Assembly: GCA_945898205.1 (NCBI GenBank)
Contig: CAMDHO010000003.1
Coordinates: forward strand, 17,863 to 81,862
Length of the DNA stretch: 64,000 nt
Reading direction: 5' to 3'
Origin: Chlamydia trachomatis
GTDB taxonomy: Bacteria; Chlamydiota; Chlamydiia; Chlamydiales; Rhabdochlamydiaceae
The translations under genes were made by a program, and so were the position numbers. Shown piece by piece: positions 9,242 to 17,585 of this stretch (within the stretch, counting starts at the first letter, position 1; every line of letters begins with the position of its first letter). The notes under the pieces are model-generated. The model did not search any database and was not told the DNA's origin. It saw nothing but the letters and a program-made list of their open reading frames with translations.

Positions 9242-9766
9242 ATGAAAATTGCTATGCCAAGTATGCAAGATATGAGAAATAGCGTTGTTAGTGCAGCTGG
9301 ATCTGTAAAAAGCACATTTGTAACAACAAAAGAAAACGGAAAAGCGCAGTGGAATGGAAAAAATGTTGCAATTGCTACAGGAGCTTCAACTGCTCTACTA
9401 ACAGGTGTTGCTATTTCTTTGCGTTATGGAACTTCGCCTGCAGCTATTTTAGCGGGTATTAAACTGGATGCTAATGACTTAGGAGTTGCTGGGCAAGCAG
9501 CGGCCGACGCAATTAGTTCTGGCGCAGCCCGCATTACTAGTGCATTTACAACAACTTTTACAAGAGCTAATGCAGACTTGGCAATGGAAAAATTTAATGC
9601 TATGCCAGGTCAAGTACAGCAAGGGTTTTCAGATTTAGGTGGCGTAATAGCTACAGGATTTGAAACTGTTAATAATAACCTAGCTGGTGTGGTAAAAGAC
9701 ACGAAAGCTATATTAGAAAAGCTAGCAGGACTCGAAGCTCGATTATCTCCAATAGCTGTAGAGTAG
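9242..9766 (+). CDS. Hypothetical Ala-rich helical protein
   Basis: I do not recognise this 174-residue protein. It is rich in Ala, Gly, Thr and Asn, with one hydrophobic stretch near residues 40-65 (ATGASTALLTGVAISL) and a helical, heptad-like C-terminal half. No cleavable signal peptide is apparent. A strong ribosome binding site (AGGAG, 7 bases before ATG) and a perfect terminator downstream mark it as a real, separately transcribed and probably well-expressed gene. Small, lineage-specific helical proteins with one hydrophobic patch are common among chlamydial secreted or inclusion-membrane proteins, but nothing here proves secretion. Confidence 0.7.
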   Translation: MKIAMPSMQDMRNSVVSAAGSVKSTFVTTKENGKAQWNGKNVAIATGASTALLTGVAISLRYGTSPAAILAGIKLDANDLGVAGQAAADAISSGAARITSAFTTTFTRANADLAMEKFNAMPGQVQQGFSDLGGVIATGFETVNNNLAGVVKDTKAILEKLAGLEARLSPIAVE

Positions 9767-9786
9767 TAATCTAAGAAGTGGTATTG

Positions 9787-9818
9787 AGGCGAAGTCATTT
9801 TTTGATTTCGCCTTTTTT
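9787..9818 (+). terminator. Rho-independent terminator
   Basis: AGGCGAAGTCA (9787-9797) pairs with TGATTTCGCCT (9803-9813), one G-U pair, 5-base loop, followed by six T. It ends the gene at 9242 and touches the stop codon of the convergent mnmA. Confidence 0.85.
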
Positions 9819-10914
9819 ATGTGTTTTCATAAAGAGAGATTCCTCTCTTTTGAATCATAGCGCCACCCAGGCAACAATTTTCTTGATAAAAAACAATGGA
9901 TTGTCGTGGGGTAATGGCTCTTTGGGGGCTAGAAAAACTCACGAGTAATATTCCCGGTTCGATTTCTTCCACTCTACATTCTTGTTCAGGTTGTCGATAC
10001 CTGATTTTAGCTTTGCAACTAAAGGGAAGCGTAGGCGCTGCGCCGACCCAACTGATTTCTGTTGCGGTAAGCGTGCTTGCATAAAGAGAGGGATGTTCTT
10101 CTCCTTGAGCTAAATAGACGATGTTAAGAGTTGGATCTTTATCTACCACAAACCAGGCGTCTCCAGGCCCTCCAATGCCCAGGCCTTTTCTTTGACCAAG
10201 GGTGTAATAGGCCATTCCTTCATGTTCGCCCACTTTCTTGCCATCTAGTGTTAAAAACATCCCTTTTTGATAGGGGATATATTGGCTGATAAACTGTTTA
10301 AAGTCTCGTTTGCCTATAAAGCAGATTCCTGTACTGTCTTTTTTTTCTGCTGTTGCAAGTCCGTGTTGCAACGCTAAGGCTCTAACTTCTTTTTTATGAA
10401 GATGACCGATGGGGAAAAGTAGTTTTTCTAAGATTTTTTCCTTTAATGTGTAAAGGAAGTAGGTTTGATCTTTTCCTGGGTCTAGCCCTTTTAATAAAAG
10501 GGGAGAACTATTAGACGTAACTTGAGCATAGTGCCCGGTAGCTAGGAAATCAGCTCCTAGTTGTAGCGCTTTTTTGAAAAAAAGGTGAAACTTAATTTCG
10601 CGGTTACAGAGGATGTCGGGGTTGGGGGTAAATCCTTTTTTGAGCTCTTCTAAAAAATGCGTAAAGACAAAGTCCCAGTATTCTTGGATGAAATTAACGG
10701 AATAATAGGGGATATCTAGTCGTTCACATACCTTAACGACGTCTTCAAAGTCCTTTGTTGCAGAGCAAGTTCCGTCTGGGGTCTTTTCATCCCAATTTTT
10801 CATGAAGAGTCCAATAACATGGAATCCTTGCTCTTTTAAAAGAAGAGCCGAAACGGAAGAGTCTACTCCTCCTGACATTCCAACGACAACTGTTTTTTTA
10901 CTGGTTTCATCCAT
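9817..10914 (-). CDS. mnmA: tRNA-specific 2-thiouridylase MnmA
   Basis: A 365-residue enzyme that puts sulfur on U34 of tRNA-Lys, -Glu and -Gln. The PP-loop VVGMSGGVDSSVSA lies at the N-terminus. The two catalytic cysteines sit in DILCNREIKF and STGICFIGKR. The C-terminal half has the MnmA barrel and the GLGIGGPGDAWFVV motif. The start at 10914 is preferred over an in-frame ATG 14 codons upstream: AGAGGG precedes it and the extra residues are not family-like. Neighbouring clpC and lplA further on fit the C. trachomatis order around CT285-CT287. Confidence 0.95.
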   Translation of the reverse strand: MDETSKKTVVVGMSGGVDSSVSALLLKEQGFHVIGLFMKNWDEKTPDGTCSATKDFEDVVKVCERLDIPYYSVNFIQEYWDFVFTHFLEELKKGFTPNPDILCNREIKFHLFFKKALQLGADFLATGHYAQVTSNSSPLLLKGLDPGKDQTYFLYTLKEKILEKLLFPIGHLHKKEVRALALQHGLATAEKKDSTGICFIGKRDFKQFISQYIPYQKGMFLTLDGKKVGEHEGMAYYTLGQRKGLGIGGPGDAWFVVDKDPTLNIVYLAQGEEHPSLYASTLTATEISWVGAAPTLPFSCKAKIRYRQPEQECRVEEIEPGILLVSFSSPQRAITPRQSIVFYQENCCLGGAMIQKRGISLYENT

Positions 10915-10988
10915 AAGGTACCCTCTTGTAAGACATAGGGAAATAGGATACAACATTTCTATAAAATGTAAAACAGATAGATTTTCTT

Positions 10989-11627
10989 ATGTGTTTATTT
11001 TTTTTATATTGCAACTTGTTGTGTTATCATGCTTACAAGATTAACTCAGATTGGGTAATTATTTTGACTTATTTAGCTGAAGCTTTATTAGATTGGCGAG
11101 TTCCATTTAAAGAAGAGTGGATTAGCAAGAAAGATGGAATCCTGCATAAGGGGAATTTGACTTGTTTTAGAAACAGAAATCTAAATACATATTTGGTAAT
11201 GCAGAAAAAATGTGGCGATTTGAGCGAAAAGGCTATTAAAATTTTAAACGATTCAAGTCTGACGAACTCTATTCAAAGGAACGATTTTATAAGAATGACG
11301 CAGTCTAAATCGTCTACAGAGACGATCAATTCAGGACTTAAAAAATGTGTATCTGACGGATGGGTAAATTCAAAAGATATCGTCAGAGATTACCGTGAGA
11401 CATTAGAAATGTGTAGTGCTCAGGAAGGCTTTGTTATCGAAGAAGAGTTAAGAGCAAAGTTAGAGGGGGTGTTAAATAGGCCAGAAAGATCTTATCTTTC
11501 TATAAAGACAGTATGTATTGCTGTTTCTGTTTTAGGGATTATTGCAGTGGGCGGCCGGCTTTTATCTTCTCAAATAGCTAAGAAAAAATTAGATAAAGGT
11601 CGCGTTAGAATGCAACTCATTGTTTAA
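10989..11627 (+). CDS. Hypothetical protein with C-terminal membrane anchor
   Basis: I do not recognise this protein (212 residues from ATG 10989). The body is polar and helical; near the C-terminus there is one hydrophobic segment (VCIAVSVLGIIAVGG) followed by a basic tail (SQIAKKKLDKGRVRMQ), as in tail-anchored proteins. The start is uncertain: a TTG at 11064 with GGGTAA upstream gives a more protein-like N-terminus (LTYLAEALLDW). Its last about 70 coding bases are part of a 133-bp direct repeat that recurs next to clpC, showing that before the fic insertion this gene lay tail to tail with clpC. Confidence 0.6.
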   Translation: MCLFFLYCNLLCYHAYKINSDWVIILTYLAEALLDWRVPFKEEWISKKDGILHKGNLTCFRNRNLNTYLVMQKKCGDLSEKAIKILNDSSLTNSIQRNDFIRMTQSKSSTETINSGLKKCVSDGWVNSKDIVRDYRETLEMCSAQEGFVIEEELRAKLEGVLNRPERSYLSIKTVCIAVSVLGIIAVGGRLLSSQIAKKKLDKGRVRMQLIV

Positions 11628-11689
11628 TAAGAGCTGCCATCTAACTAGATGATAGCTCTATGTGTTTTTTAGATTATTTCTTTTTAGAG
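11557..11689. repeat. 133-bp direct repeat, copy 1 (left flank of the HTH-fic insert)
   Basis: Matches 13471-13603 base for base with two mismatches (offset 1914). This copy carries the intact 3' end of the tail-anchored gene, the shared terminator, and only the last few codons of clpC on the minus strand (a KKK-stop end instead of SEKK-stop). Confidence 0.9.
11630..11672. terminator. Terminator hairpin (repeat copy 1)
   Basis: AGAGCTGCCATCT (11630-11642) pairs with AGATGATAGCTCT (11647-11659) with one mismatch and one G-U pair, then GTGTTTTTTAG. The same hairpin recurs at 13544-13573 beside clpC. In the presumed ancestral arrangement it stood between two convergent genes. Confidence 0.65.
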
Positions 11690-12000
11690 AAAAGTGCTCT
11701 AGTCGACTTTTCCGTAAGCTAAAAGTTTTTCTATCTGTTTTATCTTTTAAAATCCTTTCAATAAACTGTCTTAGAAGGTCTTAAAATATTTAGATATGTA
11801 ATCCTATAAAGGAAGCAAGTTTTCTACTAAAACACCGGCATTTTTTTTAAAACTGAAGTTCTCACATAACTTGAACCAATAATCTCTCTGGCTTCAAAAA
11901 GTTCCAGTGCGGTTTCTTTTAGCTAAAAGCTTGTATTCAACATAGCAGATGCTATATATTTATCTTTTGAACACGACTATCTTAAAAGGAATAGATCCCT
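11690..12000. other. Leader of the inserted HTH-fic segment, no gene seen
   Basis: This 311-base stretch between repeat copy 1 and the HTH gene shows no coding frame or RNA gene that I can support. It must hold the HTH-fic promoter; TTGTATTCA with TATATATTTATC downstream (about 11931-11965) is a weak candidate. AAAAGGAATAG just before 12001 is the ribosome binding site. Confidence 0.4.
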
Positions 12001-12222
12001 ATGAGCAATTATAAAGGCGATCTTCCCGATCTCCTCAAGTCTTTAAGAAAGCAACTTAGTTTAAGCCAAGAAGAGTTAGCCCAACGACTTGGAGTTAGTT
12101 TTACTAGTGTTAACCGATGGGAAAATACACAAACGAAACCATCGAAGTTAGCAAGACGACAAATAGAATCGCTATGTAGAGAATGTGATTGCCAAACACC
12201 TAAATTTGGGAAGGAAAAATAA
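12001..12222 (+). CDS. XRE/Cro-type helix-turn-helix regulator
   Basis: A 73-residue protein almost entirely made of one HTH_3 domain: LSLSQEELAQRLGVSFTSVN forms the two DNA-contact helices, followed by RWENTQTKPS. Good ribosome binding site upstream. Only one base separates its stop from the ATG of the fic gene, so they form an operon. A DNA-binding partner upstream of a Fic gene is a common toxin/antitoxin-like or self-regulated arrangement. Confidence 0.85.
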   Translation: MSNYKGDLPDLLKSLRKQLSLSQEELAQRLGVSFTSVNRWENTQTKPSKLARRQIESLCRECDCQTPKFGKEK

Positions 12223-12223
12223 T

Positions 12224-13298
12224 ATGAGTTACAACATTCCACAGCTGCCGCTTTCTATTGAGCTGGAAACAAAACCTGTCTTGAAAAAAACTTGCCAAAG
12301 CACATCAAGCACTCGCTGAATTGAAAGGGGTGACAGGAATCATTCCAAATCAAAGTATTCTCATCAGCACTCTTTCATTACAGGAAGCGAAGGACAGTTC
12401 GGCAATTGAAAACATTATAACTACTCACGATGAACTTTATAAAAGTGATGTATCCGCAAAACAATTCACAAGCTATGCAGCCAAGGAAGTTTACAGTTAT
12501 GCAACGGCACTTCGCAATGGATATGAAAAGGTAAAAAAAAGTGGACTGCTCATTAACAGCCACATTTTGGAGATTCAGCAGACCTTAGAGGAAAATAGTG
12601 CAGGCTTCCGCAAACTTCCAGGTACTGTTTTGAAGAATGATCAAACGGGAGAAGTTGTTTACAGTCCCCCACAAGATGAAAAACAGATCCACTCTCTAAT
12701 GAACAATCTAGAACACTTTATCAATGATGACACCCTTAGTGACAGCGATCCACTCATTAAAATGGCGGTGATTCATCATCAATTCGAGAGCATTCATCCG
12801 TTTTATGATGGCAATGGCAGAACAGGACGCATTATTAATATACTTTATTTAGTGAAGTATGGGCTCTTAGATACTCCAGTCCTATATCTTTCTCGCTATA
12901 TTAATCAGAATAAAAGTGAATATTATCGATTGCTTCAAGCTGTACGTGATCATCAAGATTGGGAAAGTTGGGTGCTTTATATGTTAGAAGGAATAGAGCA
13001 AACTTCCCGCCAAACTACACTCTTAATACAGGGGATGAGAGACTTAATGCATCATCATAAGCATAAGTTGCGTAACGAATTGCCAAAAATATATAGTCAG
13101 GATCTACTAAATAATCTCTTTCGACATCCTTATACAAAAATTGATTTCGTCATCCAGGAATTACAAATACATCGCAACACCGCCATAAAATATCTTGAAG
13201 AATTGGTTCGGATAGGGTTACTAACCAAGCATAAAATAGGTAAAGAAAATTTTTATCTTAACACAGCACTTTTTGATCTTTTGGGGAATTCTAATTAA
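12224..13298 (+). pseudogene. Fic-domain AMPylase (class II), frameshifted at an A7 run
   Basis: ATG 12224 follows AAGGAAAA and begins MSYNIPQLPLSIELE, but a run of seven A (12284-12290) throws the frame into a stop after about 31 codons. Removing one A joins it to the long frame (LAKAHQALAELKGVTG...) ending at 13298, giving a normal-length protein of about 357 residues. In that frame are the inhibitory motif SSAIEN ((S/T)xxxE(G/N), N-terminal, class II), the active-site motif HPFYDGNGRTGR, and a C-terminal winged-helix segment. An intact protein would transfer AMP or a related group to target hydroxyls. An internal start would give a protein from about 12321 that still contains the inhibitory and active-site motifs. 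It could be decay, an assembly error, or slippage-controlled expression. Confidence 0.8.
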
Positions 13299-13310
13299 TG
13301 ATGGATAAAA

Positions 13311-13368
13311 TCGTGCACAAGAAATCGATGTTTTGTGTTCGTTTTAAAATCTCGTGCACACGATTTCT
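13311..13368. repeat. TCGTGCACA repeat pair after fic
   Basis: TCGTGCACA occurs at 13311-13319 and 13352-13360. Next to them AGAAATCG (13320-13327) is inverted as CGATTTCT (13361-13368), followed by CCTTTTT. It may act as a terminator for fic or mark the end of the inserted segment. Confidence 0.4.
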
Positions 13369-13470
13369 CCTTTTTATGGATATGATTCTCATCATAGGCA
13401 TAGAAACCTCCCTATTTTATCAGCAAGACTTAAACATTCTTCGAATGTAGGATGAAGGTTTTGAGTGTGT

Positions 13471-13603
13471 GGCTTTTATCTTCTCAAATAGCTAAGAAAG
13501 AATTAGATAAAGGTCGCGTTAGAATGCAACTCATTGTTTAATAAGAGCTGCCATCTAACTAGATGATAGCTCTATGTGTTTTTTAGATTATTTCTTTTCA
13601 GAG
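13471..13603. repeat. 133-bp direct repeat, copy 2 (right flank of the HTH-fic insert)
   Basis: Second copy of 11557-11689 with two mismatches. Here the clpC end is intact (the last codons of clpC lie in 13588-13603) while the tail-anchored gene is reduced to its last about 20 codons. The terminator hairpin is kept at 13544-13573 and can serve clpC. Confidence 0.9.
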
Positions 13604-16101
13604 GCAAGTCCTACCAATTCAGGGGTAGGAATGGAGGCATCTACAAAGACGATTTTATCATTTTCATAAGTAACAATCCAATTCCCTCCCTTATCAGGAT
13701 ATGTGAGAAGCTGCTCTGCTAATGGATCTTCGAGATATTGTTCGATAACTCGACGGAGAGGGCGAGCTCCCATTTCAGGTTGGAAACCTTTCTCAACTAA
13801 GAAGTCTTTAGCTTTAGAATCTAGAGAAATCGTGATTTTTTTTCTGTCAAGACGCTTTTGGACTTTAGCAACTTCTAAGTCGATTACTTCAAGTAGGTGA
13901 GTTTTGTCTAAAGGTTTGAAAATAATGACTCCATCTAAACGATTTAAGAATTCTGGTTTAAATGCTTTTTTCACGGCCGAGTCGATTTTTTCTTGCATTG
14001 ATTTATGATCTAATATGCCTTCTGTTGCTGCAAATCCCACTTCAGTCGATCTGCGAATGAGGTCAGCTCCAAGATTTGAGGTCATAATGACAATGGTATT
14101 TTTGAAGTCGATTTTTCTCCCAAATGAATCTGTTAATCTTCCTTCTTCTAAGATTTGCAATAATAAATTCATGACATCGGGATGCGCCTTTTCAATTTCA
14201 TCAAAAAGGACAACGCAATAAGGTCTTTGTCTTACTTGTTCGGTTAGTTGACCTCCTTCTTCATGTCCTACATATCCAGGAGGAGAACCGGTCATTCGGC
14301 TAATGGCAAATTTTTCCATGTATTCGGACATATCCACTTGGATAAGAGCTTCATCTCCCCCAAACATTTGGACGGCAAGTTGCTTGGCCATAAGCGTTTT
14401 TCCAACGCCTGTGGGGCCTAAGAAAAGAAAGGCTCCAATGGGTCTATTGGGATCTTTAATGTCAGCTTTACTTCTTCTTATAGCTCGACAAATTGTGCTT
14501 AAAGCATCTTCTTGCCCTATAATTTTACCTTTAAGAGTCTCTTCCATCTTTAAGACTTTAGAAGCTTCACCTTCTGTTAGTCTGGTAAGAGGGATTCCAG
14601 TTTGTTTAGCTATAATAGCTGCCACATCTTCTTCGTCAACAATCACTTTTTGTTCGTCTTTTCTCGTTTCCCATTCTGTGATGATTTGTAAGAGAGTCTC
14701 TCTTAGAGATTTTTCTTTATCCCGAAGTTTTGCAGCTTTTTCATACTCTTGACTTCCAATGGCATCTTCTTTAGCGATGCGTAATTTTTCAATGTCTTCC
14801 TCGTATTTTGTAATGTCTTGAGGTTGATGCATCATCGCAATTCTAGCTTTAGCACCCGCTTCATCGATTAAATCGATTGCTTTATCGGGAAGAAAACGCC
14901 CTGTAATATATCTGTCAGATAAGTAGACTGCACTTGTAATAGCATTGTCTGTGTATATGCACTTGTGATGTTCTTCATATTTAGTTTTTAAGCCCATTAA
15001 AATAGAGTTGGACTCTTCTATTGAAGGAGGAGCAACGATTATTTTTTGGAATCGACGCTCTAAGGCTGCGTCTTTTTCTATGTGTTTTCGATATTCATCA
15101 AGTGTTGTAGCTCCAATACACTGAATTTCACCTCTAGATAAAGCAGGCTTTAAGATGTTTGAAGCGTCAATAGCTCCTTCAGCAGCGCCAGCGCCCACAA
15201 TAGTATGTAATTCATCTATGAAAAGAAGGATATTGCCGTTTTTTTTAATTTCATCCATAACGGCTTTAATGCGCTCTTCAAATTGACCTCGATATTTGGT
15301 TCCCGCAATCATTAGGGTTAGGTCTAAAGAAATAAGTCTTTTTTTAGAAAGGTGATCGGGAACTTCACCTTTAATAATAGCTTGAGCTAGACCTTCTACA
15401 ATGGCGGTTTTTCCAACGCCAGCTTCTCCAATAAGCACGGGGTTATTTTTTCGGCGGCGACATAAAATGAGAATAAGCCGTTCCACTTCTTCTTTGCGGC
15501 CAATAACAGGGTCTAATTTCCCTTCTTTACAGAGTTCTGTTAGATCGTGTCCATAGGCTTTAAGAGCAGGCATTTTTTCTGTGGGATTTGCTTTTTCTTG
15601 AGTTCTTGAAGAAGAGGAGGATGTTCCACTAGTAGACATTCCCATAGGAGGAAGTTGTAAGTTAAAACTTTCAAGTTCTTTAAGGACTTCTTTTCGAATG
15701 TCTTTTAAATTGATATTTAGATTTTCAAGTACTTGAGCTGCGACTCCATCATGTTGTCTTAAAAGAGCTAAAAGAAGATGTTCTGTTCCTACATAATTGT
15801 GGTTAAGGCTCATGGCCTCTTCGTTTGCATATTCAAATACTTTCTTGACTTTTCCTGTGAGAGCAGGATCTCCGTATACTTGAATTTCAGGTCCAAAACC
15901 AACAAGTCTTTCTACTTCAGAGCGGACGGCTTCATAGTCAAGGTTTAGATTTCTTAAAACATTGACAGCTATGCCTTGTCCTAGCTTTATCAAACCTAAT
16001 AGAACGTGTTCGGTTCCTAAATAGTTGTGATTGAGCCTTTGAGCTTCCTTTTTGGCTAACTTGACTACTTGCTTGGCGCGGTTCGTGAATTTGTCAAACA
16101 T
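13588..16101 (-). CDS. clpC: ATP-dependent Clp protease ATPase subunit ClpC
   Basis: An 837-residue AAA+ unfoldase. Two Clp_N repeats stand at the N-terminus ([14 protein letters not shown] and [14 protein letters not shown]). AAA-1 has Walker A GEAGVGKT and LLFIDELHT; a UVR-type linker follows ([13 protein letters not shown]); AAA-2 has GPTGVGKT and [14 protein letters not shown], and a C-terminal ClpB_D2-small domain ends the protein. It feeds substrates to the ClpP protease in the cytoplasm. Full length for the family. It equals C. trachomatis clpC (CT286 in my memory) in place and order. It is flanked on both sides by Fic genes. ATG is followed by [12 protein letters not shown], the usual ClpC start. 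Confidence 0.97.
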   Translation of the reverse strand: MFDKFTNRAKQVVKLAKKEAQRLNHNYLGTEHVLLGLIKLGQGIAVNVLRNLNLDYEAVRSEVERLVGFGPEIQVYGDPALTGKVKKVFEYANEEAMSLNHNYVGTEHLLLALLRQHDGVAAQVLENLNINLKDIRKEVLKELESFNLQLPPMGMSTSGTSSSSSRTQEKANPTEKMPALKAYGHDLTELCKEGKLDPVIGRKEEVERLILILCRRRKNNPVLIGEAGVGKTAIVEGLAQAIIKGEVPDHLSKKRLISLDLTLMIAGTKYRGQFEERIKAVMDEIKKNGNILLFIDELHTIVGAGAAEGAIDASNILKPALSRGEIQCIGATTLDEYRKHIEKDAALERRFQKIIVAPPSIEESNSILMGLKTKYEEHHKCIYTDNAITSAVYLSDRYITGRFLPDKAIDLIDEAGAKARIAMMHQPQDITKYEEDIEKLRIAKEDAIGSQEYEKAAKLRDKEKSLRETLLQIITEWETRKDEQKVIVDEEDVAAIIAKQTGIPLTRLTEGEASKVLKMEETLKGKIIGQEDALSTICRAIRRSKADIKDPNRPIGAFLFLGPTGVGKTLMAKQLAVQMFGGDEALIQVDMSEYMEKFAISRMTGSPPGYVGHEEGGQLTEQVRQRPYCVVLFDEIEKAHPDVMNLLLQILEEGRLTDSFGRKIDFKNTIVIMTSNLGADLIRRSTEVGFAATEGILDHKSMQEKIDSAVKKAFKPEFLNRLDGVIIFKPLDKTHLLEVIDLEVAKVQKRLDRKKITISLDSKAKDFLVEKGFQPEMGARPLRRVIEQYLEDPLAEQLLTYPDKGGNWIVTYENDKIVFVDASIPTPELVGLASEKK

Positions 16102-16166
16102 GGTAAATCCTTAGGTTGTCTATATACTATTTCTTACTCTCTTTTTTACAAATTAGCAAATGATAA

Positions 16167-17324
16167 TCAACTTTTTTTTTCATTTTTTCTGTTTTTGAAT
16201 ATTCCGCAAACATCCCAATTCAGATCATAGCTTACGCTTCGACCTTTACCGGCATTTTGCACGATCACTTTTTTTTCAAGTAAATCTGTGATTTCACGAA
16301 AAGCGGTTGCTCGGCTCATTTTTGCAAGGGAGGAATATTTGCGCGTTGTAAGTCCTCCTTGAAAATTGCCTTTGCCTAGATTTAAAAGAGCGTTTACCAC
16401 TTTTCGCTGCCGATCAGAAAGCTCGCTTTGATTGAAATACTGCCAAAAGGAAGCTTTGTCAAGAATACAAGCAAGTAAATCGATTGAATTCTTAAGAGAC
16501 CTGCTATAGCTTGCTAAGAACCACGTAAGCCATCTTGTGATGTCTAAGTCGCCTTGCTGAGAGCGCTCTAAAGTTTCGTAATACTGTTTTCTTTCCTTCA
16601 TGATCTGCGAAGAAAGGCTATAAAACCGAGTGGGGATTTTTTCGTCTTGAGCCAATGCCATGTCCGTTAATGCACGGGCAATGCGTCCGTTTCCATCTTC
16701 AAATGGATGAATGGTAATGAAATAGAAATGAGCTATTCCAGCACGCAAAAGTCCATCGACTTGATTCAAGCTTTTTTTCCACCAGAGAAGAAACTGTTCT
16801 ATTTCTTTTGTTACTGAAGGGCTAGGCACTGCTTCGAAGTGCACGACCTCTTTTCCTATTCCTCCGGAGACAACCTGCATCGGATCTTCTCCACTATGCC
16901 AGTCTCCCACCTGAATCCGTAAAAGTCCCGAGTATCCAGTCGGAAATAAAGCCGCTTGCCAAGACTTTAATCTTTCTTCTGTTAGGAGCTCCTCATGCTT
17001 CTCTGTTGCATCAAAAAGAATTTCCACAAGACCATCAATGGACCTAGTCGATTGAGGCAGTCCAAAAGTCGAAATTCCTAGCTGCTTGGCAACGGAAGAG
17101 CGAACGGTATCTCGGTTTAGCTGAGAGCCTTCGATTTCAGATGTTTTTACGGCTTCTTCAACCAAGATATCGATGGCGGCCTCCTGCCCCAGTTCAAAAC
17201 CTAGGCCTTGAGCTTGCCCCAGGAGTTTGCCTTGTTCCAAGCGGGCCTTACTAAGAAGTGGAAGCAGGGTTTCAGCATCCCACGTAAACTTCGGCCAGTC
17301 AGCTTTTTGCCATATCCATTTCAT
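16167..17324 (-). CDS. Fic-domain protein with DUF4172 N-terminus (class II)
   Basis: A 385-residue protein that looks intact. The N-terminus (MKWIWQKADWPKFTWD) is DUF4172-like. The inhibitory motif TSEIEG ((S/T)xxxE(G/N)) lies near residue 62, and the active-site loop HPFEDGNGRIAR near 208. The C-terminal 100 residues form a winged-helix region (LSDRQRKVVNALLNL, RKYSSLAKMSRATAFREITD). Proteins of this design AMPylate targets and keep themselves off through the inhibitory helix. The first of four operator-like GTAATCGC motifs overlaps its start codon, which suggests autoregulation, perhaps by its own winged helix. It is a different subfamily from the frameshifted fic at 12224. Confidence 0.9.
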   Translation of the reverse strand: MKWIWQKADWPKFTWDAETLLPLLSKARLEQGKLLGQAQGLGFELGQEAAIDILVEEAVKTSEIEGSQLNRDTVRSSVAKQLGISTFGLPQSTRSIDGLVEILFDATEKHEELLTEERLKSWQAALFPTGYSGLLRIQVGDWHSGEDPMQVVSGGIGKEVVHFEAVPSPSVTKEIEQFLLWWKKSLNQVDGLLRAGIAHFYFITIHPFEDGNGRIARALTDMALAQDEKIPTRFYSLSSQIMKERKQYYETLERSQQGDLDITRWLTWFLASYSRSLKNSIDLLACILDKASFWQYFNQSELSDRQRKVVNALLNLGKGNFQGGLTTRKYSSLAKMSRATAFREITDLLEKKVIVQNAGKGRSVSYDLNWDVCGIFKNRKNEKKS

Positions 17325-17453
17325 GTAATCGCCTCATCTTGCATCAAAAAAATATAAGCAACTAATATACAGTCAGATAAAAACACTTCGGCAAGCGACT
17401 GCATGCCGTAATCGCTTCATTTTTTGAGGCGATTACATCGTTTAATCGCGTCA
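17323..17453. promoter_or_regulatory. Array of four 12-bp operator-like motifs between fic and the M48 protease gene
   Basis: The motif GTAATCGCCTCA occurs at 17325-17336 (plus), as GTAATCGCTTCA at 17408-17419 (plus), as an exact copy on the minus strand at 17425-17436, and degenerately as TTAATCGCGTCA at 17442-17453. The middle two form a hairpin with a 5-T loop. The first copy begins inside the fic start codon region. Placement in the divergent promoter region fits a repressor operator set. Confidence 0.6.
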
Positions 17454-17585
17454 ACCCATTGACAAAGGGCCTTTTTTGATTCAAAACGACAGTTCATCTT
17501 GATAAACTGTTTTTACGTAGAAAAATTTCCTTTCTATTGGTAGGCTTTTCTAAGATTGCGTAAAGCTGCAGATGGAGAAGTGAAA

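Noticed and set aside
11557..13603. CRISPR array or IS element as explanation for the repeats
   Set aside because: Only two copies of 133 bp, no spacers, no transposase and no terminal inverted repeats.
14303..14752. 149-codon plus-strand frame inside clpC
   Set aside because: Antisense shadow; no ribosome binding site and the opposite strand is a certain ClpC.
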